11,229 nt of DNA from Fidelibacterota bacterium (GCA_024278395.1 JAJRTG010000045.1:1-11229); one strand, 5' to 3'. Shown: positions 1-5,726, numbered from the stretch's first letter. Translations and numbers: made by a program. Notes: generated by a model not told the origin, from the sequence alone.

Positions 1-659
1 CCCTGCTCCACGATCACCCCGTGCTCCATGAAGACGATCTCGTCGGCGACCGAGCGGGCGAACCCCATCTCGTGCGAGACGACGAGCATCGTCATCCCCT
101 CCTTGGCCAGTTCGATCATCACCGTGAGCACCTCCCCGATCAGCTCGGGGTCGAGGGCGCTCGTCGGCTCGTCGAACAGGATCAGCTTGGGGGACATGGC
201 GAGGGCGCGGGCGATGGAGACGCGCTGCTGCTGCCCGCCCGAGAGCTGCGCCGGGTAGGCGTCGGCCTTGTCGGCCAGGCCGACGCGGGCAAGCTCCTCC
301 ATCGCCAGCTTGGTCGCCGCGTCCTTCTTCATCCCCTTGACCTTCATCGGCCCGAGGCGCACGTTCCCAAGGGCGGTCAGGTGGGCGAACAGGTTGAAGT
401 CCTGAAAGACGAACCCCATCTGCGCCCGCAGCTTGTTGATGTTCGACTTGGGGTGGGTCACGTCCTCCCCGTCGAGCAGGACCCTTCCCTTGTCCGGCGG
501 GGTCAGCCGGTTGATGCAGCGCAGCAGTGTCGACTTACCGGTCCCGGACGGGCCGATCACCACCTTCGTCTCCCCCCGCTCGAGCGAGAACGAGACCCCC
601 TTCAGCACTTCCTCTTTTCCGTACCTCTTGTGTATGTCTTCGACCACAAGCAAGCTCAT
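1..659 (-). CDS. Polar amino-acid ABC transporter ATP-binding protein (GlnQ-type), 3' end cut by window edge
   Basis: This is the cytoplasmic ATPase of an amino-acid importer, hydrolysing ATP to drive uptake through the adjacent permease. Translating the minus strand from the ATG at 659 gives about 219 residues with all nucleotide-binding motifs. They are Walker A GPSGTGKST (residues 36-44), a Q-loop in VFQDFNLF, the signature LSGGQQQR, Walker B LILFDEPTSALD, and the switch histidine in VVSHE. Family members are about 240 aa, so only some 20 C-terminal residues lie beyond position 1. The start is well supported by GGAGGAGG seven bases upstream. The ATG shares an ATGA overlap with the permease stop, so translation is coupled. 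The His/Gln/Glu-type PAAT subfamily is clear, but the actual substrate cannot be read from the ATPase. Confidence 0.95.
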   Translation of the reverse strand, partial: MSLLVVEDIHKRYGKEEVLKGVSFSLERGETKVVIGPSGTGKSTLLRCINRLTPPDKGRVLLDGEDVTHPKSNINKLRAQMGFVFQDFNLFAHLTALGNVRLGPMKVKGMKKDAATKLAMEELARVGLADKADAYPAQLSGGQQQRVSIARALAMSPKLILFDEPTSALDPELIGEVLTVMIELAKEGMTMLVVSHEMGFARSVADEIVFMEHGVIVEQ

Positions 660-1372
660 AGCGTTCCTCCTCCCCGCGCCTCCAGCCCCGGGATGCGAAG
701 CCTCCTCTCCAGCCAGCCGAGCCACCTGTTTCCGGCGTAGGTCAGGACGAAGAAGATCAACGCTACAGTGATGTACGCGAGCATCGCCAGGTTGTAGTGG
801 CGCACCATGATGAACCGCGCATGGCGCAGGACCTCGTTCAGCCCGACCGCATACGCCAGAGTGGTGTCCTTGACCACGGATGAGAACTCGTTCGACCACG
901 CGGGGATCGCGAGGCGAAACGCCTGTGGCAGGATGACGTGGCGGATCGCCTGGGCCCGGCTCAGTCCGACCGACCGGGCGGCCTGCATCTGTCCGTGGGG
1001 GAGCGCCTGGATCGCCCCGCGGAAGATCTGGGATTGATAAGACGACGATCGGAATCCGAGCGCCAATGTGGCGGCGAGAAACGGCGAGAGATTTATCCCG
1101 AACTCCGACAACCCGAAATAGAACAGGATGAGCAGTACCAACGCCGGGATGCTACGGAAGACCCACTCGTACCCCATGGCAAGATAACGCAATCCCCGTC
1201 CGCCGTACACCTCAAGCAGCGCGACCACGGTGCCGACGACCAATCCGACACTGATCAGCGCGAGCAGAAGCTGGATATTGAGCAGGGTGGCACGCAGCAG
1301 ATCGGGCAGACTACGAAAAATGACCAGTATCCCTTCGATCGGAGCCCCCCTTTCACAAATCGGGGCCTCCAC
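656..1372 (-). CDS. Polar amino-acid ABC transporter permease
   Basis: This is the inner-membrane channel subunit of the importer. The 238-residue reading has several hydrophobic segments, for example NIQLLLALISVGLVVGTVVA and ALVLLILFYFGLSEF. It also has the cytoplasmic EAA loop that docks on the ATPase, in the stretch QMQAARSVGLSRAQAIRHV followed by ILP. Length and layout match HisM/GlnP-type BPD_transp_1 proteins. It lies between the binding-protein gene and the ATPase, overlapping the latter by 4 bases. The start is uncertain. The longest reading begins at a GTG (1370-1372) inside the 3' arm of the upstream hairpin and has no ribosome site. The first 15 or so residues look non-native, and a CTG or ATT codon after GAAGGG near 1318-1330 is a plausible alternative. 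Confidence 0.92.
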   Translation of the reverse strand: MEAPICERGAPIEGILVIFRSLPDLLRATLLNIQLLLALISVGLVVGTVVALLEVYGGRGLRYLAMGYEWVFRSIPALVLLILFYFGLSEFGINLSPFLAATLALGFRSSSYQSQIFRGAIQALPHGQMQAARSVGLSRAQAIRHVILPQAFRLAIPAWSNEFSSVVKDTTLAYAVGLNEVLRHARFIMVRHYNLAMLAYITVALIFFVLTYAGNRWLGWLERRLRIPGLEARGGGTL

Positions 1373-1395
1373 ATATACGGCAGGTGGAGGCCCCG
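1361..1395 (-). terminator. Strong intercistronic hairpin between binding-protein and permease genes
   Basis: A perfect 12-bp GC-rich stem (arms 1361-1372 and 1384-1395) with an 11-base loop starts about 15 bases past the binding-protein stop. On the minus strand it is followed by ATTTGT, a weak T-rich tail. Partial terminators or mRNA-stabilising hairpins at this place in binding-protein-dependent transporter operons are known to raise the binding protein relative to the membrane subunits. I infer that role here. The 3' arm overlaps the longest possible permease start. Confidence 0.75.
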
Positions 1396-1409
1396 GTCTA
1401 GATTCGATG

Positions 1410-2336
1410 TTACTTATTGGCCTCTTCCGCGAACGCGGCCGCGAACTTCTCCACGTCGGCCAGGGTCTGGGCGTTCAGGAGAAGGTCCTTCGTCTTCAGC
1501 CACGCCGCCTCGATCTTGTCCGAGGACGGGCCGAAGTAGGCCTTCATCAGGTTGTCCCACGCGCTCCCCGGAGTGACGGTGAGATCGTACTTGCCGGTCG
1601 GGTTCTTGCGCACGGTCAATCCGAGCTTCTCCATCCCCTCGTTCAGCTTGGGAAGGATCCCCTTGGGATCGCCCTTGGCGACCAGGAACCCGAAGTACTC
1701 GTAGGTATTAATGATCCCGGCGATCGTCAGCTTCGTCGGATAGGCGGCGAGGGACGCGCGCGACGCGGGCTCGTCCTGGATCACCGCGTCGACACGGCCG
1801 TTCACCAGGTCGAGGATCGCCATCGGATAGGTCTCATACCCCTTCTGCTGGACCGGGAATCCCTGATCGATCAGGTTGTCCTTGATCCAGTCGAACCCGG
1901 TCGTCCCGTTCTGGGCACCGATCGCCTTTGTCGGGCCCTTACCGGCGAGGGCGGTGACGATGTTCAGCCCGGAATCCTTGCGGATCACCACCGCTTGGTT
2001 CGAGAGGTAATACGGGTTCGAGAAATCGATCGTCTTCGCCCGCTCCGCGGTGATGGTGAACCCGGACGCGCCGATGTCCGCCTTACCGGCCTTGACCGCC
2101 GGGATGATGGAGTCGAACGCGATGTTCTGGATCTGAATATCGAACCCCTCCACCACCGCGATCGCCCGCATCACGTCGAGATCGAACCCGAAGTACTGTC
2201 CGTCCGCGGTGACCATCTCGAACGGATCCCACGGGATGTCCGAAGCAACGATGTACTTGTCCTTCGCCAGGGTAATCCCTCCGATCACCAATACCACCAA
2301 ACTCAGCACTGTCAGACCAACCAACCACTTCCGCAT
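1410..2336 (-). CDS. Amino-acid ABC transporter substrate-binding protein (SBP_bac_3 family)
   Basis: This periplasmic receptor delivers a polar amino acid to the permease. The 308-residue protein opens with a signal peptide (MRKWLVGLTVLSLVVLVIGG, then ITLA). It continues as a two-lobed family-3 binding protein. The opening strand is YIVASDIPWDPFEM, followed by GFDLDVMRAIA. The stretch GFTITAERAKTIDFSNPYY contains the arginine that normally binds the ligand carboxylate. NGRVDAVIQDEPAS contains the aspartate that normally binds the amino group. There is no lipobox cysteine, so a soluble periplasmic form is expected. AAGGAGGTG lies 10 bases before the ATG at 2336. It is the first gene of the operon, behind the promoter at 2364-2393. 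Substrate identity is not resolved. Confidence 0.93.
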   Translation of the reverse strand: MRKWLVGLTVLSLVVLVIGGITLAKDKYIVASDIPWDPFEMVTADGQYFGFDLDVMRAIAVVEGFDIQIQNIAFDSIIPAVKAGKADIGASGFTITAERAKTIDFSNPYYLSNQAVVIRKDSGLNIVTALAGKGPTKAIGAQNGTTGFDWIKDNLIDQGFPVQQKGYETYPMAILDLVNGRVDAVIQDEPASRASLAAYPTKLTIAGIINTYEYFGFLVAKGDPKGILPKLNEGMEKLGLTVRKNPTGKYDLTVTPGSAWDNLMKAYFGPSSDKIEAAWLKTKDLLLNAQTLADVEKFAAAFAEEANK

Positions 2337-2363
2337 GTGCTATGCACCTCCTTTTAAATTGTT

Positions 2364-2393
2364 AATATAGCGTAAAGTTTTGGAACAAGTCAA
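2364..2393 (-). promoter_or_regulatory. Sigma70-like promoter of the ABC transporter operon
   Basis: On the minus strand TTGACT (2388-2393) is followed, after 18 bases, by TATATT (2364-2369). Both are 5/6 matches to the housekeeping consensus. The predicted start is about 20 bases before the binding-protein start codon, with the AAGGAGG site directly after it. Confidence 0.65.
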
Positions 2394-2467
2394 TTCGGAC
2401 CCTCCAAAACCGATACGCACCTCACACTACCCACACAACAATCCTGCCCCCTTCGCAAGGAGAACCT

Positions 2468-2481
2468 TTTGAACTTTCAAA
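2468..2481. repeat. 14-bp palindrome (TTTGAA-CT-TTCAAA)
   Basis: Perfect 6-bp inverted repeat with a 2-base centre, about 75 bases upstream of the transporter promoter -35 element. The size and symmetry fit a dimeric repressor or activator site, but its distance from the promoter leaves the role open. Confidence 0.35.
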
Positions 2482-2536
2482 CCGGGTAACAGCTCGACCG
2501 TAAGTGGTAAAAATTGAGAAGGGAGAAACAGATACG

Positions 2537-2560
2537 GTACGGGCCGTTACCCGCCCGTAC
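2537..2560. repeat. Hairpin with GTACGGGC / GCCCGTAC arms
   Basis: A perfect 8-bp inverted repeat (2537-2544 and 2553-2560) with an 8-base loop lies in the divergent intergenic region. There is no T-run on either side, so it is not an obvious terminator. It could be an operator or a leader hairpin of an unmapped transcript. Confidence 0.4.
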
Positions 2561-2871
2561 GTCTGCAATGGAAAGAATGAGCCCTCCGTTGTTGCAACAT
2601 AGCATTCACAATGTACGATGTTTTTGAACCGGTGTCAAGCTCTGGAACGCCATGAAACCGCTGCAACGGGCTGTAGGTGCCATGTAGCTCCCTGTTGTGT
2701 AAATCCATGAAAATTTCCGCGCCCAACCGGAGGCGCCTTAGCCTCGCCCCCATGTCGACAGCTGTCCTTTCTCCTGTGGACAAAGTAACACCCGCCCTTC
2801 CCCCTATTTCCTCTATAAAAGGCTGACCGCTGAGTAGCCTTAGGAATGAATAAACGGAGGAGGAGGTCGCG

Positions 2872-4065
2872 ATGCGACGGATGAACTACAGAGTGATCAT
2901 CTTGCTTTTTGTTCTGTCATCACTTCTAGGGATGGCAGCCTTTGGAGAGTGCAACAACTGTAATGCGAACGGTGGTTTCACCGGAACGGTCGGGGTAGAG
3001 TTCACCTTCACACCGATCCCTCCCCTCTCCTACAATCTTGAATCGGACGTCTCTGCTTCCTTCACCATCGACGGGTTCTCCATCGGCGCGCAGACCGCCT
3101 TCGACCTCACCGGGTTCCAATCCCTGCGGATCGACTGTTCCCTGGATCTGGGAGCGTTCGGAATCGGAGAGGAGATTCTGTTCGATCCGTATTTCAGCTG
3201 GAACGACTTCTCCCTCACCGGACAGATCGTCGGAGTGGAGCTGGGACTCGATCTAATCCTGGCGAACATCGGGAGCGTCCAAACTCCGACCTACAGTATG
3301 GGAGCTGTCTTCTCACTCAAAAGCGGAGTGATCGACGGGTTCTCCATCACCGCCCTCACCGGATTCGGAGCGGTCGATCTCGTCAACACCCTCGATGGCG
3401 TGGAAGCACCGTTCTCCCACGACCTCCTCTACCTCTATCACCACCTCGAGAGCCTCTCCAACCCCGCCCCAAATTGGAGAGTGACCATCGTCCCCGGGTT
3501 CTACTTCGAGGAGGAACTCGTCCGCCTCGAGGTCGACACCCATGGACTGATCGCGAGCAGCACCACCTGGCTCAACACGAGCGGGTTCGCCAAGGAGATC
3601 GCCGAGTTCGGCTACCGGTTCACGGAACCAAACCTCTCCTTCCTCACCGCGGTCACCATAGATGACTCGTTCTCCCTGAGCGGGCTGGACTTCATCCTCG
3701 ACATCCAGATCGACCCGGTTCGATTCACGTCCAAAACGAGCTTCGCCGCCTCCACTCCGCCGCTTCCGATCCCCATCGTCTTCGACACCCAAGGGTTCGC
3801 TCTCTCCTTCGACTTCTCCGGGGTCGTCGTCACCTCGGAGACCGACTTCGACTACAACTTCATGTTCTCTCAGGAACTGATCGGGATCGAAGCGACGATC
3901 GATCCGGTTAAGTTCACCAGCCTGACAAAGTTCGATACGAGCGGATTCGCCGGGGAGTGGATCGAGGCCAAGGTGACATTCGCCGGTGTGACACTCTCGA
4001 CCGCGGTCGACTTCGACTTCACCGGGATCACCAGGGCGAGCTTCGGGTTCTCCCTCACCTTCTAG
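2872..4065 (+). CDS. Predicted secreted/outer-membrane beta-repeat protein
   Basis: I do not recognise a named family. The 397-residue protein begins with a signal peptide (hydrophobic core VIILLFVLSSLLGMAAFG). A CNNC pair follows at the predicted mature N-terminus. The rest is alternating hydrophobic and polar beta strand, rich in F, S, T and D, and ends in FSFGFSLTF-like phrasing with a terminal phenylalanine, as in outer-membrane barrels. Internal repeats are visible. IDPVRFTS at about residue 280 and IDPVKFTS at about 343 are each followed by a G-F-A segment and a TDFDY or VDFDF strand. SD GGAGGAGG lies 7-8 bases before the ATG at 2872. The sigma-factor gene begins 2 bp after the stop, so the two are probably co-translated. 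Outer-membrane placement is inferred from composition and the terminal residue only. Confidence 0.85.
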   Translation: MRRMNYRVIILLFVLSSLLGMAAFGECNNCNANGGFTGTVGVEFTFTPIPPLSYNLESDVSASFTIDGFSIGAQTAFDLTGFQSLRIDCSLDLGAFGIGEEILFDPYFSWNDFSLTGQIVGVELGLDLILANIGSVQTPTYSMGAVFSLKSGVIDGFSITALTGFGAVDLVNTLDGVEAPFSHDLLYLYHHLESLSNPAPNWRVTIVPGFYFEEELVRLEVDTHGLIASSTTWLNTSGFAKEIAEFGYRFTEPNLSFLTAVTIDDSFSLSGLDFILDIQIDPVRFTSKTSFAASTPPLPIPIVFDTQGFALSFDFSGVVVTSETDFDYNFMFSQELIGIEATIDPVKFTSLTKFDTSGFAGEWIEAKVTFAGVTLSTAVDFDFTGITRASFGFSLTF

Positions 4066-4067
4066 CG

Positions 4068-4715
4068 ATGGAAGAGAAGGACCAGACACTACTCGAACTC
4101 CTCAAGCGCGCCGCGGCCAACGACGAAGCCGCGCGTGCGGAACTGTTGAAGAGGGGTAGAACGTGGGTGGACGAGGTGATCTCTTCCGAGTTCGCGAACA
4201 GCGGATTCACCCGCGATGAGCTCTTCCACTCCGGGTACCTCGGGCTCTTGAGCGCGGTGTACAATGCGGATCTCTCCAGGGGGAAGGACTTCTCCGACTA
4301 CGTGAAGAACATCATAAGAGGGGAGATCCGTCAGTACATCCGCGAGCGGGTCCGGAGGACCTCCTTCCCCCGCTTCCTCTCCGACCTCAACCGCCAGGTG
4401 GAGGCCGTGGAAGCGCGGCTCCTGAAGGAGAAGGGACGCCTGCCCACCCTGAGCGAGCTCGCCGACGCAGTCAACATCACGGAGGAGGGACTGTCCGAGA
4501 TCTTCAAGGCACGGGAGGCGATAAACTACGTGTCGCTCTCCGAAGAGCGCCGTCGCACCGATCCCACCCCGACGGTCGACCTCTCCAAGATCAGGAGCAA
4601 ACGCCCGGAACCGTTCCCTATTCAATATCGTCTGCGCATCGCATCCGCCCTGGAGCGGCTCTCCTACATCCAGGAAACCCTGACAAAAAGCCTATTCCCT
4701 CCGTCACAATTATAA
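4068..4715 (+). CDS. Sigma-70-family factor lacking region 4 (FliA/SigB-like regions 2-3)
   Basis: This 215-residue protein should direct core RNA polymerase to a subset of promoters. Region 2 is clear: DELFHSGYLGLLSAV, then FSDYVKNIIRGEIRQYIRERV, which covers core binding and -10 recognition. Region 3 follows: LPTLSELADAVNITEEGLSE, then AINYVSLSEERR. Region 4 would start at LRIASALERLSYIQE, but the protein ends 13 residues later, so the helix-turn-helix that reads the -35 is missing. The next frame downstream does not encode it, so a simple frameshift is unlikely. ATG 4068 is chosen because MEEKDQTLLELL is a natural helix start and longer readings only extend into the upstream gene. There is no good ribosome site, and the 2-bp gap suggests translational coupling to the beta-repeat protein. 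A divergent regulator that has lost promoter specificity is the alternative. Confidence 0.85.
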   Translation: MEEKDQTLLELLKRAAANDEAARAELLKRGRTWVDEVISSEFANSGFTRDELFHSGYLGLLSAVYNADLSRGKDFSDYVKNIIRGEIRQYIRERVRRTSFPRFLSDLNRQVEAVEARLLKEKGRLPTLSELADAVNITEEGLSEIFKAREAINYVSLSEERRRTDPTPTVDLSKIRSKRPEPFPIQYRLRIASALERLSYIQETLTKSLFPPSQL

Positions 4716-4727
4716 ACCATCGCTTTC

Positions 4728-4741
4728 CATGTCTAAACATG
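4728..4741. promoter_or_regulatory. Small palindrome CATGT-CTAA-ACATG at the -35 position
   Basis: A perfect 5-bp inverted repeat with a 4-base centre ends 12 bases before the -10 hexamer at 4754, where a -35 box would normally lie. This is a plausible activator or repressor half-site pair. The short arms make chance occurrence possible. Confidence 0.35.
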
Positions 4742-4750
4742 CCCGATCTG

Positions 4751-4759
4751 TGGCATAAT
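4751..4759 (+). promoter_or_regulatory. Extended -10 promoter of the first c-di-GMP leader
   Basis: TGG followed by CATAAT (4754-4759) is an extended -10 (TGn plus a 5/6 hexamer). The bases 17 upstream (GTCTAA) are a poor -35. Transcription would begin near 4766, about 17 bases before the first aptamer stem. Extended -10 promoters can work without sigma region 4, which matters because the sigma gene just upstream lacks it. Confidence 0.5.
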
Positions 4760-4782
4760 AAGAGCGATGGTCATTGACAAGT

Positions 4783-4883
4783 GAACCGAGAAACCGAAAG
4801 GGCAAACCCTCCGCGAGTAGGGGACGCAAAACCAAGGATCTCTTGAGCCACAAGAGACGGCCTGGTTGCCGAATATTCGGTTC
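4783..4883 (+). promoter_or_regulatory. c-di-GMP-I (GEMM-I) riboswitch aptamer 1, complete
   Basis: All parts of the class I aptamer are present. A perfect 7-bp P1 closes it (GAACCGA 4783-4789 with TCGGTTC 4877-4883). GGCAAACC lies at 4801-4808, and the P2 hairpin is capped by a GCGA tetraloop (4813-4816). GGACGCAAAA follows, then P3 formed by TCTCTTG (4839-4845) and CAAGAGA (4851-4857), then GGTTGCCG (4864-4871). The base equivalent to Vc2 G20 is G, favouring c-di-GMP over cGAMP. It is about 290 bases upstream of the gene at 5174 and precedes the tandem unit, so it probably acts on transcription through the downstream hairpin at 4910-4934. That mode is inferred. Confidence 0.85.
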
Positions 4884-4909
4884 CCTTCATCAAAAACCGT
4901 GATTTAGAG

Positions 4910-4934
4910 ATTGCAGCGGACTTCCCGCTGCAAT
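4910..4934 (+). terminator. Perfect 10-bp hairpin after aptamer 1
   Basis: ATTGCAGCGG (4910-4919) and CCGCTGCAAT (4925-4934) form a perfect stem with a 5-base loop, 27 bases after the aptamer 1 P1. No U-run follows (next bases GCACTAC), so it is not a canonical intrinsic terminator. It may be the expression platform of aptamer 1, a Rho or pausing element, or a structural spacer. Confidence 0.4.
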
Positions 4935-4954
4935 GCACTACATAATCCTCAGCG

Positions 4955-5018
4955 AAGCACCTACAAAGGCAAACCGTCCGAAAGGGCGGGACGCAAAGCT
5001 ACGGACCTTCTAGGCAGC
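4955..5018 (+). promoter_or_regulatory. Half c-di-GMP-I aptamer (first member of tandem) with switch strand
   Basis: GGCAAACC (4968-4975), a stem CCGTCC/GGGCGG capped by GAAA (4980-4983), and GGACGCAAAGC reproduce the P2 half of the class I fold. A short CCT/AGG stem with CAGC follows at about 5006-5017, but the expected GGGTTGCC-type 3' strand is absent before the next core starts. Immediately 5' is AAGCACCT (4955-4962), which can pair with the ribosome site or with a decoy (see the expression platform entry). It may be a degenerate copy, a structural accessory, or an aptamer whose 3' half lies beyond the nested second aptamer. Confidence 0.6.
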
Positions 5019-5031
5019 GCTCCTTTTAGGA

Positions 5032-5115
5032 GCACTGTGATAAGGGCAAACCGGGAGCGATCCCGGGACGCAAAGCCACGGGTCTCACTGAGACAGCCGG
5101 GTTGCCGCAGCATGC
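5032..5115 (+). promoter_or_regulatory. c-di-GMP-I (GEMM-I) riboswitch aptamer 2, complete
   Basis: GGCAAACC (5045-5052), GGGA-GCGA-TCCC (loop 5057-5060), GGACGCAAAGCC, a P3 of TCTC (5083-5086) with GAGA (5090-5093), then CAGCCGGGTTGCCG match the class I consensus very closely. P1 can form from CTGTG (5035-5039) and CGCAG (5106-5110), extended by GCA/TGC around a small bulge. The Vc2 G20 equivalent is G. It directly precedes the ribosome-site-sequestering platform of the gene at 5174. Confidence 0.9.
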
Positions 5116-5170
5116 CTAATGGTGGCCGAGCCGCTAGGTGCTCGAACAAACAAACCATTAGGAGGTGCTT
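5115..5170 (+). promoter_or_regulatory. Expression platform: ribosome-site sequestering stem with decoy
   Basis: CCTAATGGT (5115-5123) is perfectly complementary to ACCATTAGG (5154-5162), whose last bases are the start of the AGGAGG ribosome site (5160-5165), 8 bases before the ATG at 5174. Between the arms lie a small hairpin (5122-5134) and TAGGTGCT (5135-5142), which copies the sequence around the ribosome site. The upstream strand 4955-4963 can pair either with this decoy (8 bp) or with AGGTGCTT (5163-5170, 8 bp). Both choices affect access to the ribosome site, so translational control is likely. Whether c-di-GMP turns it on or off cannot be read directly. Confidence 0.65.
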
Positions 5171-5173
5171 TCA

Positions 5174-5608
5174 ATGAGGATGAACAAACTAGTAGTAGGT
5201 CTGTTGGTGCTGGGCTTGGCAGTGGCGATGATCGGATTCGCCGGTTTCGCCATGAAAGGCGGCCACAACACTCCGTCCGCTTCGGTTAAGGACAACGTAA
5301 GCTGGACGATCGAAGGGTTCGTCGAACTCAAGATCGCAGAGAGCGCCTTCGACTTCGGGACGATCACCGCTGGTGTGGATGAAGTCACCAAAGAGAACGC
5401 GAACACGCTGTATGTGTTCAGCAACACCAGCTGGGCGCTCACCGTCTCCCTCGCCGGGAACGGGAGCGATCACCTGAAGGTCGACCTCTCCGCGTACGAG
5501 GGGAAGAACGACGCACAGGTCAGCGTCGACTACACCCTGTTCGACCTGCGGACGATGGATCCTGGTAGCTACACCGCAATCGTCACCTATACAGTCACTG
5601 CCAAGTAG
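5174..5608 (+). CDS. Small secreted fimbrial-subunit-like protein, c-di-GMP riboswitch controlled
   Basis: This 144-residue protein has no family I can name with certainty. It opens with a signal peptide (KLVVGLLVLGLAVAMIGFAG). The mature part is a single beta domain: VSWTIEGFVELKI, FDFGTI, NTLYVFSNTSWALTVSL, VDLSAYEG, ending PGSYTAIVTYTVTAK. The closing strand pattern resembles spore-coat-U/archaic fimbrial subunits and other Ig-like secreted domains. It is a paralogue of the protein at 5988-6500, sharing the VxW, DxGTI, YVF-N, DLS and PG-x-Y-x3-VTYTVTA blocks. ATG 5174 is chosen because AGGAGG sits 8 bases upstream; a GTG at 5165 lies inside the ribosome site. Its leader carries three GEMM cores. 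I infer that it is a surface fibre subunit or matrix protein made in response to c-di-GMP. Confidence 0.85.
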   Translation: MRMNKLVVGLLVLGLAVAMIGFAGFAMKGGHNTPSASVKDNVSWTIEGFVELKIAESAFDFGTITAGVDEVTKENANTLYVFSNTSWALTVSLAGNGSDHLKVDLSAYEGKNDAQVSVDYTLFDLRTMDPGSYTAIVTYTVTAK

Positions 5609-5622
5609 GTAGAAATCCGAAG

Positions 5623-5649
5623 GGGGCCGGTGGGAACACCGCCGGCCCC
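5623..5649 (+). terminator. GC-rich hairpin after the first subunit gene
   Basis: GGGGCCGG (5623-5630) and CCGGCCCC (5642-5649) form a perfect 8-bp stem 14 bases after the stop codon at 5608. The following bases (ACAGTCCC) are not U-rich, although TCTCTTTTCT appears 27 bases later. It is probably a terminator or 3' stabilising hairpin separating this gene from the next leader, which has its own promoter. Confidence 0.55.
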
Positions 5650-5696
5650 ACAGTCCCTGAAGGTCTCGGTTCACGTCTCTTTTCTAGTTGCTGCAC

Positions 5697-5726
5697 TTGA
5701 CAAAGCTTGTTTTTACCGTATATTAT
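5697..5726 (+). promoter_or_regulatory. Sigma70-type promoter of the second c-di-GMP leader
   Basis: A consensus TTGACA (5697-5702) is followed by TATATT (5719-5724, spacer 16) or TATTAT (5721-5726, spacer 18). The region is AT-rich against a GC-rich background. Predicted start is near 5731. The early transcript can fold TGGAGG (5731-5736) with CCTCCA (5759-5764) before the tandem riboswitch begins at 5791. Unlike the 4751 promoter it has a full -35, so the two subunit genes probably use different holoenzymes or strengths. Confidence 0.7.

Larger units (their letters stand above)
2394..2871. other. Divergent intergenic region without a convincing gene
   Basis: These 478 bases separate the minus-strand transporter operon from the plus-strand beta-repeat protein. 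The stretch is visibly less GC-rich than its neighbours. It holds a 14-bp palindrome and an 8-bp hairpin (listed separately). Near the right end TATAAA (2814-2819) could be a -10 for the gene at 2872, but no -35 is visible 15-19 bases upstream. Only one short reading frame (2547-2783, minus) crosses it, and it looks non-coding. Confidence 0.6.
4716..4771. repeat. 9-bp inverted repeat enclosing the first riboswitch promoter
   Basis: ACCATCGCT (4716-4724) and AGCGATGGT (4763-4771) are perfect inverted copies that flank the -10 element at 4754-4759. The eight-base word AGCGATGG also occurs at 4064-4071, across the start of the sigma gene. The repeat may be a paired operator (possible DNA loop), or, in read-through RNA, a stem closing over the promoter region. 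Confidence 0.45.

Noticed and set aside
21..2357. Long plus-strand frames opposite the transporter operon
   Set aside because: They are shadows of the GC-rich minus-strand genes, which have full ABC transporter motifs and good ribosome sites.
2547..2783. 78-aa minus-strand reading frame in the divergent intergenic region
   Set aside because: No ribosome site, no recognisable domain, composition unlike the neighbouring genes, and it crosses a hairpin at 2537-2560.
4734..4747. TAAA and GCCCGAT as a FliA-type promoter
   Set aside because: The two elements are only 3 bases apart instead of about 15.
4774..4779. TTGACA as a -35 box for the first leader
   Set aside because: No -10-like hexamer lies 15-19 bases downstream; that stretch is the aptamer 1 P1/P2 region.
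4715..4780. Frameshifted region 4 of the sigma factor
   Set aside because: The alternative frame gives HPGNPDKKPIPSVTIINHR-like sequence with no helix-turn-helix character.
4911..5177. Open frames on both strands across the first tandem riboswitch
   Set aside because: They merely translate the GEMM motifs; similar artefacts appear in the second leader.
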